From Paenibacillus hamazuiensis (GTDB taxonomy: Bacteria > Bacillota > Bacilli > Paenibacillales > NBRC-103111): DNA of 64,000 nucleotides. The stretch covers positions 2,852,001 through 2,916,000 of the forward strand of contig NZ_JALRMO010000001.1 of assembly GCF_023276405.1 (NCBI RefSeq). Direction: 5' to 3'. The translations under genes were made by a program, and so were the position numbers. Below are positions 52,261 to 60,878 of the stretch, one piece after another. Under the pieces are notes generated by a model. That model was not told the origin of the DNA, ran no database searches, and was given only the letters and a program-made list of their open reading frames with translations. Numbering within the stretch: the first letter of the stretch is position 1; each line of letters starts with the position of its first letter.

Positions 52261-54504
52261 CTATCGGATCTCCGCTTTTTTCCGGTAATCGCCTGGCGGC
52301 ATTCCGAACATGTTTTTAAACGCGCGGTGAAAAGAAATGACATGAACGTAACCGACCGTCTCGGCGACGCTTTGTACCGGCAGATCGGTGTCCAGCAGCA
52401 GGCGCCGCGCCTTCTCCAAACGCAGCCGCATCATATAATCGATGAATTTTTCGCCGAATTCTTCCTTAAACAGCTTGCTGAGGTAACGCGGATTCATCCC
52501 GAACCGGTCGCTGACGCGGATTAACGAGAGCTCAGGGTCGGCGTAATGCGTCTCGATATACTCTTTGACCTGGGTCATAACGGCATGTTGGTTTTTCACC
52601 GTTCGCACTTCCCGGATACGCGGCTCAAGCGCCGCAAACAGCATGCCGAGCCGGTCGTACCATTCCCCCAGCGTTTCCGCCTGGTCCGCAACAGCGGCCA
52701 GCTTCGAAGCGTATTCGTCCGCCCACAGGCGTCCTATGTCATCGCCCATTTCCGGCAACTCTTTACCGAACTGGTTTTTCAGGTAAAGCGTGATGCTCTT
52801 CAGTTCCCCCTGCGAGACAAGCCCGCGGGATAACGCTTCGTAAAGATGGTTCAAGTGGGATGTCCACTGCCCGTCATCCAGACGGAGCGATTTGGCGATC
52901 GACCGCACCAGCTGCAGATGGGGATATATGCGTCCTTCCTCTCTGTAACGGACGTCAGCTTGTGTGATGAGCGCCCCGACACCAAACACGGGTTTGCAGG
53001 ACAACGCTTCCTTGGCCATCTTGTAGGAATCGGGCACCTCCACCATGCCGCGGCTGTATGGACCGACGCCGACGGAAACGGTAAATTCAAGGTTGGCGCC
53101 GACCCAGCTTTGCAGTTTTTTCATCATACCGCATGATCCCTCTTCGTTCGAAACAGGCTCACAGTTCAAAAAGAGGACAACCGCCATCTGCTGCGGCTCA
53201 AGCCACTCGTTCCAAATGAACATGCCCGACTCTTGGGCGATTTCCTGCAATACGTTGCTGACGACATACTTGAACAAATACCGGTCACGGTCGTTGTACG
53301 TTTCGGAAAACCGTGCAAAGCGGTCGATCTCCAGCACCGCTACGCCGAGCCACCGGTACGGCACGCGGATTTGCAGCTTCTCCAATTCCCGGCCCCACTC
53401 GGCTTCGCTTAGCTTCTTGTGCCCTTCCAGCCATTCGAAAAACAGCTGCCTTTTGCGGATCAGCAGATCGTCCTTATGCGACTGCTCGTATCGGATCGTT
53501 CTCTCCAGCAGCCCGTCGATGGCCGCGTCGATAAATTTGATCTCGTCCGGCGACGTTTGACGGATGAGCTCTTCGCTTTTGCGCTTCGCATACTCCCGGA
53601 TGCGCCCGGCGATCGAGCGGATCGGCTTGTAGTTGCGGTGTGTGATGTAGGTGAACCCGATCAGTCCGGTCACAATGGCGGTAAATCCGACAACAAGCCA
53701 CCAATTGTTTAAAAACGCCAGCAGCGACAGCCGCCGGCTGCTCGTTCCGCCGGAATAAAGCAGCCACCCCGTATACTCGGAACGGGTGGGGACGATTTCA
53801 TCCCCCGCATCCGGTGGCAGCGCGGAATGGGAGTTGATTTTATCGAACGGAATGCGGTTCGGGGTAAACAGCTGAACGAGGCCGTCGTCGTAGCGGGTCA
53901 AATCTTTGACGAACCCGATGAGCGAAGACACCCGGACGTTGACGACGAGCACTCCCGTCTTATCCGCAGGCGAGGGGTACTGCTTCGCCAGCGAGACGAC
54001 GTATTCCTCGGACGGATCGTTGACGAACTCCCGGAACGTTCTCGGGCTTGTCCATGCGTAGGCGGGTTTTGAACGGTAGGCTTCCTCCACAAAATCGCGG
54101 TCCCCGAACTGCTCCAAAGCCGAGATTCCGCTGCGGGACAGCACCTGGCCCGTTTTTTCGTTGTATAAATAAATCGAACTCGAAAAGGGCAGGACGGAGG
54201 CGAATTGATCCATTTTCTGCGAGATCATGAAGTAATCGTAAAGCTCTTTTCCGTCCGTATCGGAGAAAAACGATTTGAACGTTGCGTTCTGGTACATTTC
54301 CTTGATCACAACCCGCTCGGTCGCCTTCAGGTTGGCATCGATCACCTGCATCACCTTCGTGGCGATCGCTTTGTCGGTCAAGTCGATCTGCTTTTTCATG
54401 GAAGCGTTTAACTGGGCGAAAAAAGAGAAGATAAGCACGGAGATCACGACGAAGAAAATCGGGGTATACGACAGCAGCACACGATAATACCAGCTCATTT
54501 TCAT
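52261..54504 (-). CDS. Membrane-bound AraC-family regulator with extracellular sensor (YesN/YtdP-like)
   Basis: A 747-residue regulator. Membrane segments lie at about 9-30 (LLSYTPIFFVVISVLIFSFFA) and 255-275 (WWLVVGFTAIVTGLIGFTYI), with a dCache-like extracellular part between them that probably senses the sugar or its binding protein. A HAMP-like and degenerate GGDEF-like region follows (VAVLEIDRFARFSETYNDRDRYLFKYV), and an AraC helix-turn-helix pair closes it (residues about 647-747; DRFGMNPRYLSKLFKEEFGEKF, VQSVAETVGYVHVISFHRAFKNMFG). Such proteins sit upstream of LplABC-type importers in Paenibacillus and switch them on. Next gene along is the importer, 161 bases away. Confidence 0.9.
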   Translation of the reverse strand: MKMSWYYRVLLSYTPIFFVVISVLIFSFFAQLNASMKKQIDLTDKAIATKVMQVIDANLKATERVVIKEMYQNATFKSFFSDTDGKELYDYFMISQKMDQFASVLPFSSSIYLYNEKTGQVLSRSGISALEQFGDRDFVEEAYRSKPAYAWTSPRTFREFVNDPSEEYVVSLAKQYPSPADKTGVLVVNVRVSSLIGFVKDLTRYDDGLVQLFTPNRIPFDKINSHSALPPDAGDEIVPTRSEYTGWLLYSGGTSSRRLSLLAFLNNWWLVVGFTAIVTGLIGFTYITHRNYKPIRSIAGRIREYAKRKSEELIRQTSPDEIKFIDAAIDGLLERTIRYEQSHKDDLLIRKRQLFFEWLEGHKKLSEAEWGRELEKLQIRVPYRWLGVAVLEIDRFARFSETYNDRDRYLFKYVVSNVLQEIAQESGMFIWNEWLEPQQMAVVLFLNCEPVSNEEGSCGMMKKLQSWVGANLEFTVSVGVGPYSRGMVEVPDSYKMAKEALSCKPVFGVGALITQADVRYREEGRIYPHLQLVRSIAKSLRLDDGQWTSHLNHLYEALSRGLVSQGELKSITLYLKNQFGKELPEMGDDIGRLWADEYASKLAAVADQAETLGEWYDRLGMLFAALEPRIREVRTVKNQHAVMTQVKEYIETHYADPELSLIRVSDRFGMNPRYLSKLFKEEFGEKFIDYMMRLRLEKARRLLLDTDLPVQSVAETVGYVHVISFHRAFKNMFGMPPGDYRKKAEIR

Positions 54505-54723
54505 AAGTTCGGTCCTCCCAGCGATAGGCGTTCCGGTTCCGCCCCGGCTTGCGGCTGTAACTTATCGTATGCTGGAACCGTTTGCAAATATGTGCCGGTT
54601 CATGGACGCGGAGCGAGTATGCTTCTATCATCACGCAATTGTCGTGTGGTGTAAATGGTCAAATTCGTCTATGGATTTGCCCGTGCGGCGGCGGCGCTTC
54701 CCTTCGCTTTCCCTATCCGCCCG
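54505..54723. other. Upstream region of the AraC-type sensor gene, no gene seen
   Basis: About 220 bases between the start of the sensor gene and the tandem array. It holds the promoter and ribosome binding site (GGGAGGACC) of the sensor gene; I see no RNA or gene. The plus-strand open frame that begins here and runs into the array is fortuitous, since the array period is not a multiple of three and every frame is open. Confidence 0.5.
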
Positions 54724-55309
54724 CTCCTTCTCCCCCCTCGGCCCGAGAGCGCGTTTTCGCGCTCTCAGGCGTTGGAGCAGCGGGGCCACTTGGCCGAGAG
54801 CCGGGTTTTCCTCCTCTCGGCCTCCCGGTTCGCTCGCTCCTCCGCCTTCCCCGGTCCGAGAGCGCGTTTTTGCGCTCTCGCGTGCTGGAGCAGCGGGGCC
54901 ACTTGGCTGAGAGTCGGGTTTTCCTCCTCTCAGCCTCCCTACCCGCCCGCTCCTCCGCCCTCCCCGGCCCGAGAGCGCGTTTTTGCGCTCTCAGGCGTTG
55001 GAGCAGCGGGGCCACTTGGCTGAGAGCCGGGTTTTCCTACTCTCGGCCTCCCGGTTCGCTCGCTCCTCCGCCCTCCCCGGCCCGAGAGCGCGTTTTTGCG
55101 CTCTCGCGCGCCAGAGCAGCGGGGCCACTTGGCCGAGAGTCGGGTTTTCCTCCTCTCGGCCTCCCTACCCACCCGCTCCTCCGCCTTCCGCGGCCCGAGA
55201 GCGCGTTTTTGCGCTCTCAAGCGCTGGAGCAGCGGGGCCACCTGGCTGAGAGCAGGTTTTTCCGCCTCTCGGCATTCCGGTCCGCTCACTCCTCCGCCTT
55301 TCCCGGCCC
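54724..55309. repeat. Tandem array of five 113-bp units, each with two stem-loops
   Basis: The landmark GAGAGCGCG occurs at 54745, 54858, 54971, 55084 and 55197, exactly 113 apart. Units start at 54724, 54837, 54950, 55063 and 55176, with a partial sixth from 55289. Each carries stem A (GAGAGCGC/GCGCTCTC around a T-rich loop) and stem B (GGCCGAGAG/CTCTCGGCC). In unit 2 stem B is GGCTGAGAG/CTCTCAGCC, a paired change that keeps pairing; units 3 and 5 use G-U pairs. Units 1 and 3 are most alike, as are 2 and 4, so the array grew by duplication of a 226-bp dimer. 113 is not divisible by three, so it is not coding. Confidence 0.9.
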
Positions 55310-55375
55310 TTCGTCTCCCTTCTCAGGCCCCTCAACATGCCTGAGCACCCGCACAAGCCGGCGTCCTCCAAACAA

Positions 55376-55405
55376 GGAAAGGCAGCCCGCGATGGCTGCC
55401 TTTCC
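55376..55405 (-). terminator. Terminator of the pectin enzyme operon
   Basis: Minus-strand GGAAAGGCAGCC-ATCGCG-GGCTGCCTTTCC, a perfect 12-bp stem followed by TTGTTTGG, immediately after the stop at 55413. The T-tract is modest. Confidence 0.75.
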
Positions 55406-55412
55406 GTCCCCC

Positions 55413-56699
55413 TCAATACCCGCCGGCAAACCGGTCGGCCCCGGAACCGCCCGCCTGCGCCGCGCGCTCCATGAAACGCTCCCGCTTCTCCTGCGTGACG
55501 GCAGCGGCTTGCTGCGCCTTTTCCTGATCGCCACGGTGCACCCCGTCGATGATCCACTTTTGCCCGAACCCGGCGTGAACGACCTCGTCGGCCCAGTCGA
55601 AATCCTGGAACGTCGTCATCAGCGGCTCCTTGACCGTATCGCGGCAAAACTCCCATTCCTCCCGCTTGCCCGGAGGGTATTTCATCGCCGCTTTTTCGAT
55701 CGCGATCGTTAAGTGCGTATATGCTTCGTCAATATCGTCGAATACGTTCCGGCACATCTCGTAAAACCCGATCCAGCTCGGGATCGCGTACACATCGCGG
55801 CCCCTCGCACGCAGCGCCGCCTCCCCGAACCAGGAATGCCGAGTTTCGTCCCATATGTGCCGGGCCACATCGCAGTAAAACGCCCACGGCTTATCTTCCG
55901 CGGTAAAATAAATATAAGCCAGCGCCTCGGCGGTCGTCATTTCATAATAGCGGTGCAGCAGCATCGCCTCAAATCGCCCCGCATCGCTGTCCTCGAACGT
56001 CATCCCGGCGAATTTGCGGACGCTTGTCGTAAACCGGCTGTCCCGCGGGCTGCTTTTTGGCACCTGAAACGGCGAGGTCACCACGGCCAAAAGGGAGTCG
56101 GGCTCCCTGCGAGGCCCCGCTCCCGTCACTTCCCCGGCAGCCTGCACAAGGTCCTGCAAATGCGCCGTCCACCGCGCCAGCTGCCGCAGCTCCTCCTCCG
56201 TCGCCCCCTGCTTCAGTTCCGCCAGCGCCGCGATGCCCCATTCGATCTGCGCCTCGCGGTCCAGCCGTTGGTGCCTAAGCAGCGCAATCGTCGGCTCGTC
56301 GACAATCGGCTGCGCCCTTTGCATGTAATCTTCGATCGCCTTCAGCTGTGCCGGCTTGACGACTTCGAACAGCGCGCCAAGCAAAAGCAGCGCCGAACCG
56401 GATTCCAGCACAAGCTGTGTCAACTGCTCCAGCAGCGGATCGGGACACTTGTCGAAAGCAACGGAGCTCATGCGCAGCTGCCTGCAGCGTTCGCGAAGCT
56501 GATCGCAGTGGACCGAGTCCTGCCACAAAATGCGGCCCAACGCGCCTTTGATTTCATATTCCGCACGGGCGATCATATGCCCCGCTTCGATCATCGCCAG
56601 CTGCCTGTCGAGATAGGCGATTCGCTGAAGCCGGCCGGCCGATTCGGCGACGGACATGCCGATTTTGTCCCACTCTTCGATTCCCATAAAAGGATGCAT
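55413..56699 (-). CDS. Di-iron ferritin-like protein (DUF455-type) in a pectin operon
   Basis: A 428-residue helical protein. Its C-terminal half has a complete di-iron ligand set for a ferritin-like four-helix bundle: Glu in TTAEALAYIYF, E-x2-H in WDETRHSWFG, Glu in DDIDEAYTHL and E-x2-H in WADEVVHAGFG. The N-terminal half repeats the helical pattern in weaker form (IARAEYEIKGALGRI, WQDSVHCDQLRE). The resemblance is to DUF455 and MiaE-like oxygenases, so an O2-using oxidation is possible. It is the third gene of a transcript with GH4 and PL22-like enzymes, 26 bases after the latter. Why a di-iron protein is there is not known. Confidence 0.65.
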   Translation of the reverse strand: MHPFMGIEEWDKIGMSVAESAGRLQRIAYLDRQLAMIEAGHMIARAEYEIKGALGRILWQDSVHCDQLRERCRQLRMSSVAFDKCPDPLLEQLTQLVLESGSALLLLGALFEVVKPAQLKAIEDYMQRAQPIVDEPTIALLRHQRLDREAQIEWGIAALAELKQGATEEELRQLARWTAHLQDLVQAAGEVTGAGPRREPDSLLAVVTSPFQVPKSSPRDSRFTTSVRKFAGMTFEDSDAGRFEAMLLHRYYEMTTAEALAYIYFTAEDKPWAFYCDVARHIWDETRHSWFGEAALRARGRDVYAIPSWIGFYEMCRNVFDDIDEAYTHLTIAIEKAAMKYPPGKREEWEFCRDTVKEPLMTTFQDFDWADEVVHAGFGQKWIIDGVHRGDQEKAQQAAAVTQEKRERFMERAAQAGGSGADRFAGGY

Positions 56700-56725
56700 A
56701 ATCTTAAATTCCTCCTGACTGTCCG

Positions 56726-57964
56726 CTAAACGTTTTGCTGCAAATCGACGACGTACACATTCCCGCGGGTCCGATCATTGTGAGCGTCGGATGTAAATAA
56801 AACGTACCGGTCATCGTGGCTGAAAATCGGGTGAGGATGCACATCCTGAACAGAGAAGCTGCTGTCGTGGCGGCAAACGAGAGACATTCCTAAGCTCCCC
56901 CGCCGCCAATCCATGCGGCACAAATGAATGCTGCGCGCATCGATGATGCCGTCCGTGACGAGCAGCGAATCGTCGCTGCTTGCCGTAAAATGCCCGTACG
57001 CCGTCATCTCCGGCTCAAAGCTGACCTCCTTATACTGCGACGAACGCATGTCCATATACCCGACAAAGCTGACGATGCCGCCGTCCTTTGCCACATCCTT
57101 CATCGCCGGATCGTTCGGAACGCCGCGCGTGCCGTGATAGATGACGCCGGCACCGCCGGCCGCCCACATTTCGTGGCAAATCCATAACGTCTCCGCGGAG
57201 CCTCCTTCCGACTGATCCCTCACCCTGCCGATGACGCCATGGTCATAAAGCCAAATACGCTGATCCACCATTCCCCCTTCGTGGTTGAACAAAATGACCC
57301 GCGGATCCTTCGGATGAAATTGCACGTGCGTCACCCAGCCCTGATGTGCAAAGGAGTAAACCTCGACGCCCGTTTCCGTATCGACGACAACGACCCGCGA
57401 TTCAATGCCTTCCCTTTTCACTTTCTCCCGGATAAGGCTGAACGGATTACCCTCCCCCACTTCAAACGCCTCAGCGTCGATGTAGGGAATACATGCATAC
57501 CGCCCATCGGCGGAAAGATGCGTAAAGCCGGTCATGACGCGCTCCGGCAGCGTATGGATCACCCGTTCCTCGAGGCTCTCCACGTCAAGCAGCCGCACTT
57601 CGCCGCCCTGAATGTACAGTAGCCGCCCGGTCCCCGGCGAGAAGCTCGGGCTTGCCTTGGCGAGTCCGCGGTACGGATGGCCGTCGTAGTACACATAGCT
57701 TTTCATATACCCATCGCGGTTGCCGGTTAACTGCACGGCGTTTCCGTCGTCCAGCGACAGCTTGAACAAGTTCGGGCTGCCGCTGCCGCCATCGCTAATG
57801 TACAAGACACTGCGGTTATCCGCAGTAAAGCTGCTGCTCGTAAAATACAGATGATGATGGTTTCCCGGCAGCGAAGTCAGCTGCGTCACCGTTCGCCCCG
57901 TCGCGGGGTCGGGGCGCCTCTCGAATCGATGCTGCAGCACGGTGCCTTTGGCCATATGGTTCAT
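56726..57964 (-). CDS. Oligogalacturonate lyase-like beta-propeller protein (PL22 type)
   Basis: A 412-residue cytoplasmic protein with propeller blades starting DPATGRTVTQLTSLPGNHHHLYFTSSSFTADNRSVLYIS and repeated S-P-N-L-F/QLT turns. The metal-site histidines fit VTHVQFHPKDPRVILFNHEGGMVDQRIW and the late VQDVHPHPIFSHDDRYVLF, as in oligogalacturonide lyases that split unsaturated di- and trigalacturonate. The ATG at 57964 has GGGAG nine bases upstream. It starts 14 bases after the GH4 stop. No signal peptide, so it works on imported sugars. Confidence 0.8.
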   Translation of the reverse strand: MNHMAKGTVLQHRFERRPDPATGRTVTQLTSLPGNHHHLYFTSSSFTADNRSVLYISDGGSGSPNLFKLSLDDGNAVQLTGNRDGYMKSYVYYDGHPYRGLAKASPSFSPGTGRLLYIQGGEVRLLDVESLEERVIHTLPERVMTGFTHLSADGRYACIPYIDAEAFEVGEGNPFSLIREKVKREGIESRVVVVDTETGVEVYSFAHQGWVTHVQFHPKDPRVILFNHEGGMVDQRIWLYDHGVIGRVRDQSEGGSAETLWICHEMWAAGGAGVIYHGTRGVPNDPAMKDVAKDGGIVSFVGYMDMRSSQYKEVSFEPEMTAYGHFTASSDDSLLVTDGIIDARSIHLCRMDWRRGSLGMSLVCRHDSSFSVQDVHPHPIFSHDDRYVLFTSDAHNDRTRGNVYVVDLQQNV

Positions 57965-57978
57965 ATCTCTTCTCTCCC

Positions 57979-59361
57979 TCATGAAAAAAATCTCGGCAGC
58001 CACCGGCGATTCGCCTGCAGCAGGTCGTCCGCCAGCTCGCCGAGCTCGGAAAAATCGGCGAGCCCGCTGAGCGGGTCGAGGCTCAGCGCTTCAATCAGCG
58101 TCCGGCGGCTGCCCTCCAGCGCGGCCTTCACCGTCAACTCATGCACGTCGGCATGAAGACGGCACAAGCTGCCGATAGCGCCGGGAAGATCGCCGGACGG
58201 CCATGGATGCACCCCGTCCCTGTCCACGGTGGCGAGTGTCTCGACGACAACGTCGCGGGGCATATTGGCGATTTGCCCCCGGTTCGGCGCATTCACGATG
58301 GCTGCCGTCTCTCCTCCGGTTACGACCGCCTTCATAATTTCCGTCATTTCTTCGCCGGACCGTTGCCAGGAAACTTCTCTCTCGCCGCTGGCCAGCTTGC
58401 GGATCTGCTCCAATTGGCTGACCTTGGTGAGGCGCCGCGCGTCAACGGTCGTTTTGAGCACCGAATATTTCATTCCGTATCCAATTCTTACATTGCACAG
58501 GCTCGGGTAAAACTCGATCAGGTGACGGTCTCCGGCAAGCGGCAGGCAGCCGAGCTGGCGACAAAGAGCCAGCTTCGCCGCTCCACGGTTATGGAACGAA
58601 TCGACCGGTTTGGCCGAATCGCCGTCGAACTCCCAGCGGCTTTCGGCATAACTTCGAATTCTCGGCAGCACATCCTCGCCGTTCAGCTTCGCTTCGGTGA
58701 GCCAGATGAAATGGTTCACCCCGGCGACGGTATAGCGCAGCCCCTGCTCGGGCAGCCAGCGGTACAGGTAATCCGTCACTTCCATGCCTTCCGGCTTGCT
58801 TAAGCCGAGCATCGGGCCGAAATATTTCGGCGCCGCATGCAGCTCATGGCACATGCCGACCACCTTGACCGTTTTCGCCGCCATATTCATCGCGCGGGTG
58901 ACGACGCTCATCGGATTGGTCACATTGAGCAGCCAAGCGCCTGGGCACATCTCCTCCATCTCCTGCACGAGCTCGTAAGCCGCCGGAGCGGTCCGCAAAG
59001 ACGCGGAGATGCCGCAGGGCCCGACCGTCATCGACACCGGCTGGCGGATGCCGTATTTGATCGGCAGCTCCAGGTCGTTCCAGAACGCATCCATCGCGCC
59101 GGGACTGAACGTGGTGAGCACGAAATCCGCTCCATCCAACGCTTCCTTCCGGTTTTCGAAGATGCGTATGCCGTACTCTTTGCCTCTCAACCTGTTGAAC
59201 GTTTGCAGCATCGCCGCAACCGCTTCCACGTGCTCGCGGTTCGGGTCGACAAGGCGGATTTCGCCCCCCTTGATCTCATCCAGCAAATAGACGTCGCGCA
59301 TAAGCCCCGTCATCCAGTTGACGCTGCCGCCCCCAATGACCGTTAATACGATGTTATCCAT
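57979..59361 (-). CDS. GH4 glycosidase, probable alpha-galacturonidase (LplD-like)
   Basis: A 460-residue NAD- and Mn-dependent glycosidase. NAD site VIGGGSVNW (residues 7-15), substrate site NVTNPMSVVTRAMN, metal ligands Cys in GMCHELH and His in AGVNHFIW. The CHE form of the metal motif and the pectin-lyase partner point to alpha-galacturonidase, like LplD of Bacillus subtilis. GH4 enzymes work by oxidation at C3 and need a reductant and Mn. The ATG at 59361 has AGGAGG upstream. It is the first gene of the operon and divergent from an AraC regulator. Confidence 0.88.
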   Translation of the reverse strand: MDNIVLTVIGGGSVNWMTGLMRDVYLLDEIKGGEIRLVDPNREHVEAVAAMLQTFNRLRGKEYGIRIFENRKEALDGADFVLTTFSPGAMDAFWNDLELPIKYGIRQPVSMTVGPCGISASLRTAPAAYELVQEMEEMCPGAWLLNVTNPMSVVTRAMNMAAKTVKVVGMCHELHAAPKYFGPMLGLSKPEGMEVTDYLYRWLPEQGLRYTVAGVNHFIWLTEAKLNGEDVLPRIRSYAESRWEFDGDSAKPVDSFHNRGAAKLALCRQLGCLPLAGDRHLIEFYPSLCNVRIGYGMKYSVLKTTVDARRLTKVSQLEQIRKLASGEREVSWQRSGEEMTEIMKAVVTGGETAAIVNAPNRGQIANMPRDVVVETLATVDRDGVHPWPSGDLPGAIGSLCRLHADVHELTVKAALEGSRRTLIEALSLDPLSGLADFSELGELADDLLQANRRWLPRFFS

Positions 59362-59523
59362 AGATACCGCCTCCTGGCCCCAAAGTGAATCGGGCAATTG
59401 CACGCTCCTATCGTATCATCCCGGTTTTTGGGAAATCTTCGTCTATCTTGTTTTTCATCGCCAATATTCACGTATCTTGCTATAATTTATACGACTAAAT
59501 TTCCAGGTGCTGGAGGTGCTCCC

Positions 59524-60384
59524 GTGGAACACGTTCCTTACGACCAAACTCCCCCCTGCTGGGTGAGCTATTCGAACGAACGGGATATCCGCAACAAACC
59601 GGCGATCCACCATTACCACAATGCGTTCGAGCTTGACTTTTTCGTAAAAGCGGAGCTGGATATTTTCGTGAAGGATAACAAATATACGATCCGCGACGGC
59701 GACTTCTTTTTCATCGACGAATATGAAATTCACCGCATTTTTTATCAGCCGAACCGGCCTTACGCAAGATATGTGATCAATTTCAGCAAAGATTTTATAA
59801 GGGGAGTTCTATGCGAAGCAGGTCTTGAGGAGACGTTGGAATGGATTGTGAGCGAAGGACCCCGCAAGGTTGAAACGACGCCGGAGCAAAGAAACGAGCT
59901 GCTTTCCTTATTTGCCGCGATGGCGGCGGAGTTCGGCCGATTTTCGGAATCCGGCGATCCGGTCGCGCTCGCTGCGCTCAAATGCAATTTGCTGCTTCTG
60001 CTCATCCGGTTTCGGCGGCTTGCCGGGCAGCAGCCTCCGCCGGTTCCATACAACCCGCATATCAAAGGGCTGATCCGCTACATCGACGAGCAGTATATGA
60101 ATCCGATCACCCTCGAGCTGCTGGAAAAGCAGTTCGGACTGAGCAAATATTACATCAGCCATTTGTTCAAGGAAACGACGCGATTTACCGTGTTCGAATA
60201 CGTGGCGAACCGGCGCATTTTGGAAGCGAAAAAGCTGCTCGAGCAAACGGACCAGCCGATCGTGCAAATCGCCCTCGGCTGCGGCTTTAACAATTTGCAG
60301 CATTTTTACCGGATGTTCGGGCGTTATGCGAAAATGTCTCCGCTGCAGTACCGCAAAACGTTCGGCGCGCTGCCGAAAACGTAA
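59524..60384 (+). CDS. AraC-family regulator with cupin sensor domain
   Basis: A 286-residue soluble activator. An N-terminal cupin (HHYHNAFELDFFVKAELDIFVKDN, RDGDFFFIDEYEIHRI) binds a small sugar or sugar acid, and the C-terminal pair of helix-turn-helix motifs is LLEKQFGLSKYYISHLFKETTRFTVFEYV and IVQIALGCGFNNLQHFYRMFGRYAKMSPLQYRK. The GTG at 59524 has GGAGGTG upstream. It is divergent from the GH4 operon and should control it. Confidence 0.88.
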   Translation: MEHVPYDQTPPCWVSYSNERDIRNKPAIHHYHNAFELDFFVKAELDIFVKDNKYTIRDGDFFFIDEYEIHRIFYQPNRPYARYVINFSKDFIRGVLCEAGLEETLEWIVSEGPRKVETTPEQRNELLSLFAAMAAEFGRFSESGDPVALAALKCNLLLLLIRFRRLAGQQPPPVPYNPHIKGLIRYIDEQYMNPITLELLEKQFGLSKYYISHLFKETTRFTVFEYVANRRILEAKKLLEQTDQPIVQIALGCGFNNLQHFYRMFGRYAKMSPLQYRKTFGALPKT

Positions 60385-60878
60385 AAAATGAGATGTTATT
60401 CACGGAATGGAAGCCCATATTCCGCCAGCCGCGTAAGCATGCTCTCGTTATAGGCCGTCGACGCTGCGGTTCTCTCCCCCCAGCGCTTGCCCACGTTATC
60501 AGGCAGATGGATGCAGAACGCCGCCCCACTTGTCCCCCGGTTCATAAAGGAACTGCAGTGCGCTAAAATGGCCATTTTGAGCCGTTCGCCAAGGTTAGAG
60601 GAACCAAGGTGCGTTATTTGCTTGTTTTTCCGGCCCTCAAGCCATTTTCCGACGATTTAGCGCATCTCAGTTCCTCTACTTTTTCGAATGTGACGATTTT
60701 CCCGAGGATAGCGAACCTCAGTTCCTTTATGCTTATGAACAACTATATTTAGCGGGATAACAGTTCTTTTCTTGGTAGTTCGGTCTGCTTAGCGCTTGCC
60801 GGTTTGTGAAGTCGCACCGCACGCAGCTTCCCGTATGCGGTGTGACATCGCAGGACGGCCGTCAATCGCATGCCGCCA
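60385..60878. other. Gene-free 494-bp interval with repeat cluster
   Basis: This stretch lies between the AraC regulator end and the sulfatase operon end, so it lies at the 3' ends of both transcripts. It contains five copies of a short repeat (separate entry). I see no convincing protein frame and no clear rho-independent terminator with a T-tract. Confidence 0.5.
60546..60770. repeat. Five-copy degenerate repeat, core TAGCG-N4/5-CAGTTCCT, in both orientations
   Basis: Copies at 60656-60676 (TTTAGCGCATCTCAGTTCC), 60708-60729 (ATAGCGAACCTCAGTTCC) and 60748-60770 (TTTAGCGGGATAACAGTTC) are forward; copies at 60546-60567 (AAAGGAACTGCAGTGCGCTA) and 60597-60618 (AGAGGAACCAAGGTGCGTTA) are reversed. 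Between them are AT-rich spacers ending in TTTT with CCG or CCGACGATT. The opposed copies could pair as large hairpins. It resembles short interspersed repeats common in Paenibacillus intergenic DNA (from memory). Confidence 0.7.

Noticed and set aside
54582-55712. 376-residue plus-strand open frame across the tandem array
   Set aside because: The array is 113-bp periodic, not a multiple of three, and several frames on both strands are open through it. The frame is low-complexity Arg/Ser/Pro and extends antisense into the ferritin-like gene.
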